Below the pieces are notes generated by a model. The model saw nothing but the letters and a program-made list of their open reading frames with translations. It made no database searches and was not told the DNA's origin. This document shows positions 36,041 to 46,000 of a DNA stretch of 64,000 nucleotides, piece after piece; position 1 is the stretch's first letter, and every line of letters starts with the position of its first letter. The translations under genes were made by a program, and so were the position numbers. Origin of the DNA: Thermomonospora echinospora (GTDB taxonomy: Bacteria > Actinomycetota > Actinomycetes > Streptosporangiales > Streptosporangiaceae); assembly GCF_900108175.1 (NCBI RefSeq), contig NZ_FNVO01000003.1, positions 1 through 64,000 of the forward strand, read 5' to 3'.

Positions 36041-37021
36041 TTGACCGCTGTGGAGACCGTGACCGGCGCCGTCGACGTCGCCGAGCTGGGCCGGACGTAC
36101 ATGCACGAGCATGTGTTCGTCCTGTCCAGCGAGCACGTCCAGAACTACGGCGCCGGCGCCTGGTGGGACGAGGAGGAGCGGATCGCCGACGCGGTGACCA
36201 AGCTGCGCGGCCTGGTCGCACACGGGGTCACCACGATCGCCGACCCGACGGTGTGGGGGCTGGGCCGCTACATCCCGCGCGTGCGGCGGATCGCCGAGCA
36301 GGTCCCCGAGCTCAACATCATCGTGGCCACCGGCCTGTACACCTATGACGACCTGCCGTTCCAGTTCCACTACCGAGGCCCGGACACGCTGCTGGGCGGA
36401 CCGGACCCGCTGGTGGAGATGTTCACCCGCGACATCGTCGAGGGCATCGCCGACACCGGCGTCAAAGCCGCCTTCCTCAAGTGCTGTGTCGAGGCCCAGG
36501 GGCTGACCCCCGGCGTCACCCGCGTCCTGCGCGCGGTGGCCGCCGTCCACCGGGAGACGGGCGCGCCGATCACCGTCCACACCTCCGCCGGCGCGCAGAG
36601 CGGGCGCCTGGCGGTCGGCCTGCTCGGCGAGGAGGGCGTGGACCTGTCCAAGGTCGTCATCGGCCACGCGGGCGACAGCAACGACCTGGACTACCTGATG
36701 GAGCTGGCCGACACCGGCGCGATCCTCGGGATGGACCGCTTCGGTCTGGACGTCTACAACCCCACCGCCCAGCGGGTGGCCACCGTCGCGGCGCTGTGCG
36801 AGCGGGGGTACGCCGACCGGATGGTGCTCAGCCACGACGCCAGCTGCTACATGGACTGGTTCGGCCCCGACCCCGAGTCGCTGCGCGGCATGGTGCCGAA
36901 CTGGCACTACGAGCACATCGGCGACGACGTCCTGCCCGCGCTGCGTGCGCTCGGTGTCACCGACGCCCAGTTCGACCAGATGCTGGTCGGCAACCCGCGC
37001 CGTTACTTCAGCCGTTCCTAA
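36041..37021 (+). CDS. Phosphotriesterase-family metallohydrolase
   Basis: A 326-aa amidohydrolase-superfamily enzyme with a binuclear metal site: HEH in YMHEHVFVL, the carboxylated lysine in AAFLKCC, histidines in ITVHTSAGA and VVIGHAGDSND, and the aspartate in LSHDASCY. Relatives hydrolyse lactones or phosphotriesters; a lactonase is most likely for a chromosomal member. The TTG start at 36041 follows GAGGAGGA by 7 nt; GTG 36050 is the alternative. Divergent TetR and the operator suggest induction by its substrate. Its stop overlaps the convergent AlkZ-like stop by 4 bp. Confidence 0.9.
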   Translation: MTAVETVTGAVDVAELGRTYMHEHVFVLSSEHVQNYGAGAWWDEEERIADAVTKLRGLVAHGVTTIADPTVWGLGRYIPRVRRIAEQVPELNIIVATGLYTYDDLPFQFHYRGPDTLLGGPDPLVEMFTRDIVEGIADTGVKAAFLKCCVEAQGLTPGVTRVLRAVAAVHRETGAPITVHTSAGAQSGRLAVGLLGEEGVDLSKVVIGHAGDSNDLDYLMELADTGAILGMDRFGLDVYNPTAQRVATVAALCERGYADRMVLSHDASCYMDWFGPDPESLRGMVPNWHYEHIGDDVLPALRALGVTDAQFDQMLVGNPRRYFSRS

Positions 37022-38115
37022 AGGTCTTCCGTCCAGAGGACGCGCACGTCGGCGGCCCCGCGTACGGCCGCCAGGCGTGCGCCCTCCTCCTCGAGGCCGG
37101 CGCGGATCCCCGGCGGCACGGGCTCGAACGGCGTGACGGTGACCTCCAGGCGCCGGCCGGCCGTCCGGGCCCGCCAGGTCGCCGTGACCTCCCCGTCGGC
37201 GAGCACCACGCCGGGGCTGCTGATCGCGCGCCATACCTCCTTCTGCCGTGCCCGGTCGGGGACCAGCAGGTCGCGGTCGCGGGGTTGCAGGAACGGGTCG
37301 TTGGCCGCCAGCAGCCGTACCCCGCGCGGCGGCGGCGCGGCCAGCAGCGCCTCGGCACGGTCAGCGGGCAGGAAGCGCGGCCGTCCGTCCACGCGGACCT
37401 CCTGCAACCCGTCGGGCCAGGCGGGCCGGATCGCGGTGGCGGTCGTGCCGAGGAACCTGGCGACGTCCACCGGGGCGGCCGGCCCCAGGAGCCGGAGGTA
37501 GGCACCGATCAGGTCGCCGGTCCCTGCCGCCTGTGCCGGCACGCCGGGCGTCCCCTCGACCGGCGCGAGCATCGTGGGCCTGCCGCCCGGCAGCAGTTGC
37601 ACGCCCGCGGGCAGTCCCACCTGCTGGAACAGCAGACCCGAGATGTGCTGGGCCTGGCAGGTCGGGCACCAGTAGGTCAGCTCCGGGGGAACGCCGTCGC
37701 TGACCGCCCGGCTCACCTCCCCCTTGGTCATCGGCCGGGTGACCACCTCGCGCATGACCTGCGCCGCCGACCGGAACGCGGTCAGCCCCATCCCGGCGGC
37801 AGCCTTGAGCGGGGCACTGCGCATCCGGGCGGCCGCGTCGGCGTCGCTCAGCGGCCACAGCGCCGCCGCCAGGGCGGGCAGGTCCGCCCGCCGGTGCAGG
37901 TGCGGCGCCCCGCGCGTGCTCCAGATCATCACGGTGGAGCCGTCGTCGGGAGGCGTCCACCGGCGCGCGGCCAGCCCCACCGCCGCCGTCCCGGGCGGGG
38001 TGTCCTGGACCCCGAGGTCGAGCACGGCGGGCTCCCCCGCCGGTTCCTCGTACAGTTCGTGCGCCGCCACCCGGTATGCCATGACCTGCGTGCGGTCGAC
38101 TTCGATCGTCGCCAT
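37018..38115 (-). CDS. AlkZ/YcaQ-like winged-helix DNA-binding protein
   Basis: A 365-aa protein of the HTH_42 family, which includes the AlkZ and YcaQ DNA glycosylases that unhook interstrand crosslinks or remove bulky natural-product adducts. Family-like segments are GLLFQQVGLP in the middle and a C-terminal block, NDPFLQPRDRDLLVPDRAR followed by GVVLADGEVTATWR. Whether this member is catalytic cannot be told. In antibiotic producers such genes can be self-resistance genes, but this one is 28 kb from the NRPS. The TAG stop overlaps the convergent phosphotriesterase TAA. Confidence 0.82.
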   Translation of the reverse strand: MATIEVDRTQVMAYRVAAHELYEEPAGEPAVLDLGVQDTPPGTAAVGLAARRWTPPDDGSTVMIWSTRGAPHLHRRADLPALAAALWPLSDADAAARMRSAPLKAAAGMGLTAFRSAAQVMREVVTRPMTKGEVSRAVSDGVPPELTYWCPTCQAQHISGLLFQQVGLPAGVQLLPGGRPTMLAPVEGTPGVPAQAAGTGDLIGAYLRLLGPAAPVDVARFLGTTATAIRPAWPDGLQEVRVDGRPRFLPADRAEALLAAPPPRGVRLLAANDPFLQPRDRDLLVPDRARQKEVWRAISSPGVVLADGEVTATWRARTAGRRLEVTVTPFEPVPPGIRAGLEEEGARLAAVRGAADVRVLWTEDL

Positions 38116-38134
38116 GCCACCCCATCCTGGATCC

Positions 38135-38161
38135 GGTAGCTGCCATCCTCTGTCAGCTACC
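38135..38161 (-). terminator. Hairpin at the end of the lrp gene
   Basis: GGTAGCTG (38135-38142) and CAGCTACC (38154-38161) are perfect 8-bp arms around an 11-nt loop, overlapping the Lrp stop codon and 20 bp before the AlkZ-like start. It may be the lrp terminator or, less likely, an operator for the AlkZ-like gene. Confidence 0.5.
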
Positions 38162-38645
38162 GTCCGCGCCGCGGCCGTTCCCGCGCGTCCGGCACGAACG
38201 CCTCGACGGGCGTCTTGCGGATGTGGTCGTAGATGATGGAGGTCCGCACGTCGGCGATGTTGCGGTACCGGGAGACGTGGTCGACCACGAAGTCCCGCAG
38301 GTGGCCGGTGTCGCGCACGGCCACCTGGACGATGAAGTCGTCGCCGCCGGAGACGACGAAGACGGCCAGGGTCTCCGGCAGGCCGGTCATGTACTCGCGG
38401 AAGCCCTCCACCGCCTCCCGGACCTTGGGCTGCAGCCGTACGTTGATCAGCGCCTGCAGCGGCCGGCCCAGTGCGGCCAGGTCGACCTCGGCGTGGAACC
38501 CGGTGATCACCCCCCGGCCGCGCAGCGACCGCACCCGCTCCAGGCAGGTGGACGGGGCGATGCCCAGCCGTTCGGCCAGTTCCCGGTTGGTCTGCCTGCC
38601 GTCGGTCTGCAACGCCTGCACGATCGCCGCATCAAGTTCGTCCAT
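38157..38645 (-). CDS. Lrp/AsnC-family transcriptional regulator
   Basis: A 162-aa regulator. The N-terminal AsnC-type helix-turn-helix (RELAERLGIAPSTCLERVRSL, about 21-41) is followed by an RAM ligand domain (ALINVRLQPKVREAVEGF; VSGGDDFIVQVAVRDT). Such proteins sense amino acids and form octamers. It is divergent from the DUF2000 gene across 118 bp that contains a perfect palindrome, and probably represses or activates that gene and itself. Confidence 0.92.
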   Translation of the reverse strand: MDELDAAIVQALQTDGRQTNRELAERLGIAPSTCLERVRSLRGRGVITGFHAEVDLAALGRPLQALINVRLQPKVREAVEGFREYMTGLPETLAVFVVSGGDDFIVQVAVRDTGHLRDFVVDHVSRYRNIADVRTSIIYDHIRKTPVEAFVPDARERPRRGR

Positions 38646-38667
38646 GACCGCTACCTTCCTCCATGGG

Positions 38668-38682
38668 CCGAATTAAATTCGG
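38668..38682. promoter_or_regulatory. Probable Lrp operator
   Basis: CCGAATTAAATTCGG is a perfect 15-bp inverted repeat with an A/T-rich core, in the usual style of Lrp/AsnC sites. It lies 23 bp upstream of lrp and about 80 bp upstream of the DUF2000 gene in a locally A/T-rich spot. Confidence 0.7.
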
Positions 38683-38763
38683 AATCATCGTTTTGAAGTT
38701 GAGACTAATGCAGCAATCCTGTCAGTCTCCTGTCAATGCTTCGGAACTCGACGGGAGGAATCC

Positions 38764-39237
38764 GTGACCGTCTCCGTCCCTACCTGGCTCGGCTCACTTG
38801 AGCAGCGGCCCGACCTGCCAACCCGGGAACTGCCCGTCAAATGGGTGATCGTCGCTGACCGGGAACTGCCCCGCGGGCTCCAGGTCAACGCCGCCGCGTG
38901 TCTGGCCGCCGCGGTCGGCAAGGCCGCTCCCGACTTGGTCGGTGACGGCGGCGCCGACGCCTCGGGCACCCCGCACACCGGGCTGCCGTGGACCGGCTGC
39001 ACCGTCCTGGCCGCGACCGCGCCCATCGTCCGGACACTGCGCGCTACCGCCATCGCCGAGCCCGATCTGCTGGTGGCCGACATGGCCTCGATCGCCCAGC
39101 GCGTCCGGGTCTACTCCGACTACCTCGACCGGCTGGCCCGCACCGAGGACGAGGACCTGGCCTACTACGCCGTCAGCATCGCCGGCCCTCGCGCCCTGGT
39201 CGACCGGCTCACCGGCCGCTTCCCCCTGCTGCGTTAG
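38764..39237 (+). CDS. DUF2000 family protein
   Basis: A 157-aa cytosolic protein. The pattern LPVKWVIVADRELPRGLQVNAAACLAAAVGK (identifying segment, split here: LPVKWVIVADRELPRG then LQVNAAACLAAAVGK) and the later YYAVSIAGPRALVDRLTGR match DUF2000, of unknown function. The GTG start has GGAGGA well placed. The divergent Lrp-type regulator with its operator is a recurring arrangement and suggests amino-acid-linked control. Confidence 0.85.
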   Translation: MTVSVPTWLGSLEQRPDLPTRELPVKWVIVADRELPRGLQVNAAACLAAAVGKAAPDLVGDGGADASGTPHTGLPWTGCTVLAATAPIVRTLRATAIAEPDLLVADMASIAQRVRVYSDYLDRLARTEDEDLAYYAVSIAGPRALVDRLTGRFPLLR

Positions 39238-39316
39238 CCCGACCGCGCCCGATCTTGGGTCGCCGCCGGCCGGCGGGCACAATGAAGGGGTACCACCACG
39301 ACCCGGGATGTGAGCG

Positions 39317-41584
39317 ATGAGCCGGCGCGCGCCGATCGACGACCCCGGCGATGCCGCCCTGCAGGTCTCGCCGCCCAAGGAGTACGCGGCCGGAGTGCCC
39401 GGCGTGACCGCGGCGCTGCGGCAGTCGTGGGACCAGATGGGCGCCCGCCGCACCGCGCTCACCCTGCTGCGGGTCAACCAGAAGAAGGGCTTCGACTGCC
39501 CCGGCTGCGCCTGGCCCGAGGGCGATCACCGGCACAGGGCCGAGTTCTGCGAGAACGGCGCCAAGGCGGTGGCCGAGGAGGCCACCAGCCGCCGGGTCAC
39601 CCGTGAGTTCTTCGCCCGGCACACCATCACCGAGCTGGCCGGGCGTTCGGACCACTGGCTGGGGCAGCAGGGCCGGCTGACCGAGCCGATGCTCAGGCGG
39701 GAGGGGGCCGACCACTACGAGCCGGTCTCCTGGGATGAGGCGTTCGGGCTGCTGGCCGAGGAGCTGACCGGGCTGGACTCCCCCGACGAGGCCGCCTTCT
39801 ACACCTCCGGCCGCACCAGCAACGAGGCGGCGTTCGTCTACCAGTTGCTGGTCCGCGCGTTCGGCACCAACAACCTGCCCGACTGCTCCAACATGTGCCA
39901 CGAGTCGTCCGGCTCGGCGCTCACCGAGACGATCGGCGTCGGCAAGGGCTCGGTGCTGCTGGAGGACCTCCACCGGGCCGACCTCATCTTCGTCGTCGGG
40001 CAGAACCCGGGCACCAACCACCCCCGGATGCTGTCGGCGCTGGAGCGGGCCAAGCGGAACGGTACGCGGATCATCGCGGTCAACCCGCTGCCGGAGGCGG
40101 GCCTGATGCGCTTCAAGAACCCGCAGCGCGCCTCGGGGGTGGCCGGCCGCGGCACCGCGCTGGCCGACCGGTTCCTGCAGATCAGGCTGAACGGCGACCT
40201 GGCGCTGTTCCAGGCGCTCAACCGGCTGCTGCTGGACGAGGGCGCGATCGACCGGGAATTCCTGGACGCGCACACCGTGGGCCTGCCGGAGCTGACCGGG
40301 CACCTGAACGGGCTCGACTGGGACGACGTGCTCGCCGCCACCGGCCTGACCCGCGCGCAGATCGACGCGACGCTGCGGGACGTGCTGGCCGCCGAGCGCA
40401 TCATCGTGTGCTGGGCGATGGGCCTCACCCAGCACCGCAACTCGGTGCCCACCATCCGCGAGGTGGTCAACTTCCTGCTGCTGCGCGGCAACATCGGCAG
40501 GCCGGGCGCGGGCGTGTGCCCGGTGCGGGGCCACTCCAACGTGCAGGGCGACCGGACGATGGGCATCAACGAGCGGCCCTCCCCGGCGTTCCTGGACGCG
40601 CTGGCCGCCGAGTTCGGGTTCGAGCCGCCGCGCGAGCACGGGTTGGACACCGTGCGCGCCATCGAGGCGATGCGTGACGGCAAGGTCAAGGTGTTCCTTG
40701 GCATGGGCGGCAACTTCGTGCGCGCCACCCCCGACTCGGCGGTGACCGAGGCGGCGATGCGGTCGTGCCGGCTGACCGCGCACGTGTCCACCAAGCTGAA
40801 CCGCTCCCACACGGTGACCGGGCGGCGGGCGCTGATCCTGCCGGCGCTGGGGCGCACCGAGACGGACGTGCAGGAGTCCGGGCCGCAGTTCGTGTCGGTC
40901 GAGGACTCGATGGGCATGGTGCACGCCTCGCGCGGGCGGCTGGCCCCCGCCTCGCCGCACCTGCTGTCGGAGGTGTCCATCGTGTGCCGGCTCGGCCTGG
41001 CGATGGGGCTGGTGGGCTTCGACTGGGCGGGGATGGAGCGCGACTACGACGTCATCCGCAACCACATCTCCCGGGTGGTGCCGGGCTTCGCCGACTTCAA
41101 CCGGCGGATCCGCGAGCCGGGCGGCTTCACTCTGCCGCACGCGCCCCGCGACCGCCGCGAGTTCCCCCTCGCCGGCGGTCGGGCGCGGCTGACGGTCAAT
41201 GCCCTGGAGGTGCTGCGGGTGCCAGAGGGCCGCCTGCTGCTGCAGACCGTCCGCAGTCACGACCAGTACAACACCACGGTCTACGGGATGGACGACCGCT
41301 ACCGCGGCATCCGCGGCGGCCGCCGGGTGGTGTTCGTGCACCCCGACGACCTGGCCGCGCTGGGGCTGGCCGACGGCGCCACCGTCGACCTGGTGAGCGA
41401 GTGGCACGACGGCGTCGAACGGCGCGCTCCCGGCTTCCGCGCCGTGGCCTACCCGACCGCGCGCGGCTGCGCGGCCGCCTACTTCCCGGAGACCAACGTG
41501 CTGGTGCCGTTGGACAGCACCGCCGACATCAGCAACACTCCCACGTCCAAGTCCATCGTCGTCCGGCTCGAAGCCGCGGCTTGA
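39317..41584 (+). CDS. FdhF/YdeP-family molybdopterin oxidoreductase
   Basis: A 755-aa molybdopterin-dependent oxidoreductase of the formate-dehydrogenase-alpha-like YdeP group. The N-terminus has an Fe-S-type cysteine set (CPGCAWPEGDHRHRAEFC). Mo-cofactor-binding segments include TSGRTSNEAAF, NMCHESSG, FVVGQNPGTNHPRM, RGNIGRPGAGVCPVRGHSNVQG and the C-terminal YNTTVYG. No Tat signal is present, so it is cytosolic. The substrate is unknown; YdeP in E. coli is linked to acid resistance. The gene stands alone, 80 bp after DUF2000 and 19 bp before DUF1707, without other Mo-cofactor or electron-transfer genes nearby. Confidence 0.9.
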   Translation: MSRRAPIDDPGDAALQVSPPKEYAAGVPGVTAALRQSWDQMGARRTALTLLRVNQKKGFDCPGCAWPEGDHRHRAEFCENGAKAVAEEATSRRVTREFFARHTITELAGRSDHWLGQQGRLTEPMLRREGADHYEPVSWDEAFGLLAEELTGLDSPDEAAFYTSGRTSNEAAFVYQLLVRAFGTNNLPDCSNMCHESSGSALTETIGVGKGSVLLEDLHRADLIFVVGQNPGTNHPRMLSALERAKRNGTRIIAVNPLPEAGLMRFKNPQRASGVAGRGTALADRFLQIRLNGDLALFQALNRLLLDEGAIDREFLDAHTVGLPELTGHLNGLDWDDVLAATGLTRAQIDATLRDVLAAERIIVCWAMGLTQHRNSVPTIREVVNFLLLRGNIGRPGAGVCPVRGHSNVQGDRTMGINERPSPAFLDALAAEFGFEPPREHGLDTVRAIEAMRDGKVKVFLGMGGNFVRATPDSAVTEAAMRSCRLTAHVSTKLNRSHTVTGRRALILPALGRTETDVQESGPQFVSVEDSMGMVHASRGRLAPASPHLLSEVSIVCRLGLAMGLVGFDWAGMERDYDVIRNHISRVVPGFADFNRRIREPGGFTLPHAPRDRREFPLAGGRARLTVNALEVLRVPEGRLLLQTVRSHDQYNTTVYGMDDRYRGIRGGRRVVFVHPDDLAALGLADGATVDLVSEWHDGVERRAPGFRAVAYPTARGCAAAYFPETNVLVPLDSTADISNTPTSKSIVVRLEAAA

Positions 41585-41603
41585 TCGCTTTACCGTAGGA
41601 GCC

Positions 41604-42227
41604 ATGACCGACCTCCCCGACCGCCGGGTCCCCTCCGATCCGCGCGAGCTGCGGGCCTCCGACGCCGACCGCGAACGGGTGGCCCAGACGCTGCGCGAGG
41701 CCGCCGGCGACGGCCGGATCAACCTTGAGGAACTCGAGGAACGGCTGACCGCCGCCTACACCGCCCGCACCTACGGTGAGCTGGAGCCGCTGACCCGCGA
41801 CCTGCCGATCGGCGCGGCGTCCGGCGCCGGGCACCTGACCGCGCCCGACCAGCGCGTCACCGGCGGCGAGCCCACCTCCCGGATGGGCGTGGCCATCATG
41901 AGCGAGTTCAAGCGGTGGGGCCGCTGGACGGCGCCGCGCCGCTTCACCTCCTTCGCGTTCTGGGGCGGCGGAAAAATCGATCTGACCGAGGCGCGGTTCA
42001 GCGAGCCGGAGCTGCGCATCAACGCGTTCGCCATCATGGGCGGCATCGACGTCGTCGTCCCCGACGACCTGGACGTCACCGTCCGCGGGTTCGGCATCAT
42101 GGGGGCGTTCGACGACAAGGCCACCGGTCCCGGCGTCCCCGGCGCGCCCAAGGTGGTGGTCGGCGGCTTCTCCTTCTGGGGCGGCGTGGCGGTCAAGCGC
42201 CGCGCCCGCAAGCAGCTCGACGACTGA
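41604..42227 (+). CDS. DUF1707 / LiaF-like protein
   Basis: A 207-aa protein. The N-terminal DUF1707 SHOCT-like domain (LRASDADRERVAQTLREAAG, GRINLEELEERLTAAYTART) is followed by a beta-rich cell-wall-active-antibiotics-response-like C-terminus (FGIMGAFDDKA, VGGFSFWGGVAVKRR). These proteins are common in actinomycetes and are thought to respond to envelope stress. There are no membrane helices. TAGGAG precedes the ATG. A hairpin at 42226-42249 ends the gene. Confidence 0.88.
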   Translation: MTDLPDRRVPSDPRELRASDADRERVAQTLREAAGDGRINLEELEERLTAAYTARTYGELEPLTRDLPIGAASGAGHLTAPDQRVTGGEPTSRMGVAIMSEFKRWGRWTAPRRFTSFAFWGGGKIDLTEARFSEPELRINAFAIMGGIDVVVPDDLDVTVRGFGIMGAFDDKATGPGVPGAPKVVVGGFSFWGGVAVKRRARKQLDD

Positions 42228-42249
42228 CTCCCGCCCGCCCGAGGGAGTC
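42226..42249. terminator. Bidirectional hairpin between convergent genes
   Basis: GACTCCC (42226-42232) and GGGAGTC (42243-42249) form perfect 7-bp arms around a 10-nt loop, directly at the DUF1707 stop and 18 bp beyond the convergent DivIVA-motif gene. Probably a shared terminator. Confidence 0.55.
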
Positions 42250-42266
42250 CCGGACCCGGGTGAGGG

Positions 42267-42836
42267 TCAGTGCCCGGCCAGCTGCCGCCGGTAGCCCGCC
42301 ACAGCCTGGTCGACCGCCGCCATGTCGTAGCCGCGCAGTACGACGTCGAAGCCGGGTTCGTTCAGCTCCCACGCCTCCAGCGGGTCGGGGTCGAGCCCGT
42401 AGGCGCGCAGGGAGTAGCGGCCGAGGTGGCCCCACAGCCGGGTGATGAACCGGTCGACCTGGTGCCGGTCGTAGCCGCGCCACCGCACCGTGAAGCCGTG
42501 CTCGCGGCGGATCTCCTCGCGCAGCTCCGGCGGCAGCTCCGGTCGGGCGGCCGGGCGGTCGCCGAGCACGAAGGCCAGCCCGCCGTCCGGCTCGTCGTCG
42601 GGCAGTTCCACGCCCTCCAGCGCGGCCAGCTCCCGGCGGTAGCGGCGCATCGCCCCGTCCACCTCGAAGCGGTCGTAGCCGCGCAGCACGACGTCGAACG
42701 TGGTCCAGCCCAGATGCTTGAGCGTGATCGGGGCGCCGCTGAGCGGAGCCCGGCCGAGCGTGCCCTCCAGCTGCGCCACCACATCGTCCACCTGCCGCGG
42801 GTCATAGCCGCGCAGGACCATCGAGAACTCCGGCAT
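42267..42836 (-). CDS. Protein of four DivIVA-motif repeats
   Basis: A 189-aa protein built from four copies of a short DivIVA-like motif: VLRGYDPRQVDDVV, VLRGYDRFEVDGAM, RWRGYDRHQVDRFI and VLRGYDMAAVDQAV. The G-Y-D-x3-V-D core is the N-terminal 'DivI1A' motif that in DivIVA binds curved membrane and opens the coiled coil. Here it is repeated without a long coiled coil. ATG 42836 has GGAGGTG 6 nt upstream. The function is unknown; a cell-pole or membrane-binding role is possible. Confidence 0.8.
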   Translation of the reverse strand: MPEFSMVLRGYDPRQVDDVVAQLEGTLGRAPLSGAPITLKHLGWTTFDVVLRGYDRFEVDGAMRRYRRELAALEGVELPDDEPDGGLAFVLGDRPAARPELPPELREEIRREHGFTVRWRGYDRHQVDRFITRLWGHLGRYSLRAYGLDPDPLEAWELNEPGFDVVLRGYDMAAVDQAVAGYRRQLAGH

Positions 42837-42963
42837 TCCGGGCACCTCCGCGACGCACCGTATTAAATCCCGGGCACCGCGGCCACCGGGTCTCAAAAGT
42901 CCAGCTTCCGGGACGGCCCGGACACCCTCCCGGCGGGCGGCCGCGGCGTATCGGACGGCTCCC

Positions 42964-42982
42964 CCGCGGACGCGGTCCGCGG
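42964..42982 (-). terminator. Hairpin after the P-type ATPase gene
   Basis: CCGCGGAC (42964-42971), loop GCG, GTCCGCGG (42975-42982): perfect 8-bp arms about 30 nt past the ATPase stop on its strand. No T-run follows, as is common in very GC-rich genomes. Confidence 0.55.
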
Positions 42983-43011
42983 ACCTGGTGCCGTACCGGG
43001 TTCTGGTCCGC

Positions 43012-46000
43012 TCAGGCGGCACCGGCGGGCTCCTGCTCACGGACCAGCGACAGCGAGCGCAGCAGGCGCGGCGCCACCAGCGAGGCGGCGGCGGCCACGG
43101 CGGCGGCGCCGAACACCATCCCCCAGGCAAACGGCCCGAGCGGGGTGCAGCCGAAGAAGTGGCTCACTCCGGGGGTCTCGGTCACCCCGACGAGCACCAG
43201 CAGCGAGGCTCCGCAGGTGAGCAGCACCGCCGGGCTGCGCCACCCGGCCTGCAGCGTCTGTACGAGCTGGGTGAACACCAGCGCCGCCAGCGCCATCGTC
43301 GACGCGCGCCGCCCGCGCCCGGTCAGCCGTCCGGCGTGCCAGGCCAGGATCGAGCCGAACGCCGTCACCGCGCCGCGCAGCACGATCGCCTCATGCATCG
43401 GGTCGGCCAGCGGCCCGCCGCGCCGCGCCGGCGGCGCGGTGACCGTCGCCTCGCCGTCGTGGGAGGGCGGGGCCAGCGCCACGGCCAGCGCGGGCATCAT
43501 GTCGGTGAGCGTGTTGACCAGCAGGAGCTGCCGGGTCGACAGCGGGGCGCGGCCGCCCAGCGCGGTGCCGTAGACGGTGAAGGCGACCTCCCCCGCGTTC
43601 CCGCCGACCAGGATCGACACCGCGTTGCGGACGCTGTCCCACAGGGCCCGGCCCTCCAGCAGCGCGTCCACGATGGCCGGCAGGTCGCCGCCGCGCAGGA
43701 TCAGGTCGGCGGCCGACTGGGCGGCCCGGGAGTCCCCGGCGGCCAGCCCGATGCCCACGTCGGCCAGCCGGATCGCGGCGGCGTCGTTGGCGCCGTCCCC
43801 GGTCATCGCCACGATCCGGCCCGCCCGCTGCAGGGACTGCACGATCCGCACCTTGTGCTCGGGGCTGACCCGGGCGAACACCGAGGTGCGGGCGATCCGG
43901 GCGATGCGTTCCTGCTCGCCGAGGCGCTCCAGCTCCGTCCCGGTCAGCACCCGGTCCGGGTCGGGGATGCCCAGCTCGGCGGCGATGGCCTGGGCGGTGG
44001 CCGGATGGTCCCCGGTAATCATCACGACCTTGATGCCGGCCCGGCCGAGCCGCTCGACCGCGGCGGGCGCCTCGGGGCGCAGCGTGTCGGCGATGCCGAT
44101 GAAGCCCACCAGCACCAGCTCGGCGGTCTCGGCCAGCTTCTCGGCCTCGGCCATGTCGGCCTCGTCCGGACGCGCCTCGGCGACCGCCAGCACCCGCAGC
44201 CCGTCGCCGGCCAGCCGCCGTACGGTACGGCGCGCCTGCCTGCGGCCCTCGTCGGTCAGCGGACGCGTCTCCCCGCCGGACGCCACCCGGCCGCAGCGCG
44301 GCAGCACCACCTCGGGCGCGCCCTTGACGGCGATGAACGGCGTCTCCCCGGTGTCCCCGGCGGCCATCCCGGTCGCGGCCGAGTAGCCGCGGTTGGGCTC
44401 GAACGGCGTCTCGTGCACCAGCCGCCAGCCCTCGTCCGCGCCGAGCAGTTCGCGGGCCGCCTCCGCCACCGCCCGGTCGGTGGCGTGCCGCAGCCCGGCG
44501 GCGTCCTCGGCGGTGGGGCAGGCGCGCCCTCCGATGGTCAGCAGTCGGCGGCCGAGCGGGGAGCCGGGCTCGGCGTCGGCCTCCGGCCCGGCGAGCCGGA
44601 CGACCTTCAGCCGCCCCATGGTGAGCGTGCCGGTCTTGTCGAAGCACAGCGTGTCGACCCGGCCCATCGTGCCGAGCGTGCGGGAGGTGCGGACCAGCAC
44701 GTTGCGGCGCGACAGCCGGCGGGCGGCGGCCAACTGGGCGACGGTCGCCACCAGCGGCAGCCCCTCGGGGACGGCGGCGATCGCCACCGACACCCCCGAG
44801 CAGACCGCCTGCCGGACCGACACGCCCCGCAGGAAGGCCAGCGCCCCGACGAGCGCCCCGCTCAGCCCGGCCACCGGCAGCGCCAGCCGGGTCAGCTCGT
44901 TCAGCTGGGCCTGCACACCAGCCGGGGCGGCGGCCCGCCCGGCCAGCGCGGCGGCCCGGCCCGCCTGGGTGGCCGTCCCGGTGGCTACCACGACCGCCTG
45001 TGCCCGGCCGGTCAGCACCGTGGTGCCCTCGTAGACCATGCAGGACCGCTCGGCGAGGTCGGCGCCGGGCGTGGCCTGCACGGATTTGGGCAGCGGCAGC
45101 GATTCCCCGGTCAGGCTGGCCTCGTCCACCTCCAGGTCCTCGGCGACCAGCAGCCGGGCGTCGGCGGGCACCACGTCGGACGGGCCGATCGCGATGATGT
45201 CGCCGACGTACAGGTCCTCGGCGGGGATGCGCTCCCAGCCGTCGGCCTCACCGCCGTCCTCCAGCGGGGGCCGCGGGTCGCCGGGCCGCAGCCGCCGGGC
45301 CGGCGGACGCTGCCCGAGCAGCAGCCGGCCCAGCGCCCGTTCGGCGCGCATCCGCTGCACCCCGCTGATCACCGCGTTGCCCGCCATCACCCCGCCGACC
45401 AGCGCGGCGTCCACCTCGGACCCCACAATCGCGGAGGCCGCGGCGCCCAGTACCAGCACCGGCGTCAGCGGGTCGCGCAGCTCGCGGCCCACGGCGGTGG
45501 CCAGATCCAGTACCGCGCGCACCGGGCCGTGCGAGGGTCCCGGCGGGCCGTGCCCCTTCTGGGCGGCGCGCAGCGCGACGTGCTGCGCGCGCAGCTCGGT
45601 GGCGCGTTCCAGCGCGGTGTCGGGGTCCAGCGCGTGCCACGGCAGCCGGGGCAGCGGGGCCGGCGCGCGCCGGGTGCTCAGCCGGCGGGCCGTCACCACC
45701 CCGCCGGCCATCGCCACCAGGGCCGCGCTGTAGACGGGGGCGAGCATGAACGGGGAGGAGCGGCGCCGCTGGGTGATCACCAGCAGCGTGCCCAGCGCGG
45801 CGCCGCCCAGCGCCAGCCGGGCCGACCGCCTGCTGGCCTCGCGGGCGGCGCCGACGGCGGTCAGCAGCCGCCACACCTGTTCCAGCCCCGGGCCGCAGAC
45901 CAGGTCGGCGCCCCAGCCGCCGGAGCGGTCCGCGGCCGAGGTGCCCAGCACCGCCACCCCCACGTCGGCGGCCAGCGCCGCCTCGGCGTCCCCGGCGGTG

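Noticed and set aside
37018-38115. AlkZ-like gene as self-resistance for the NRPS product
   Set aside because: It lies 28 kb away among unrelated genes, and nothing suggests that the peptide alkylates DNA.
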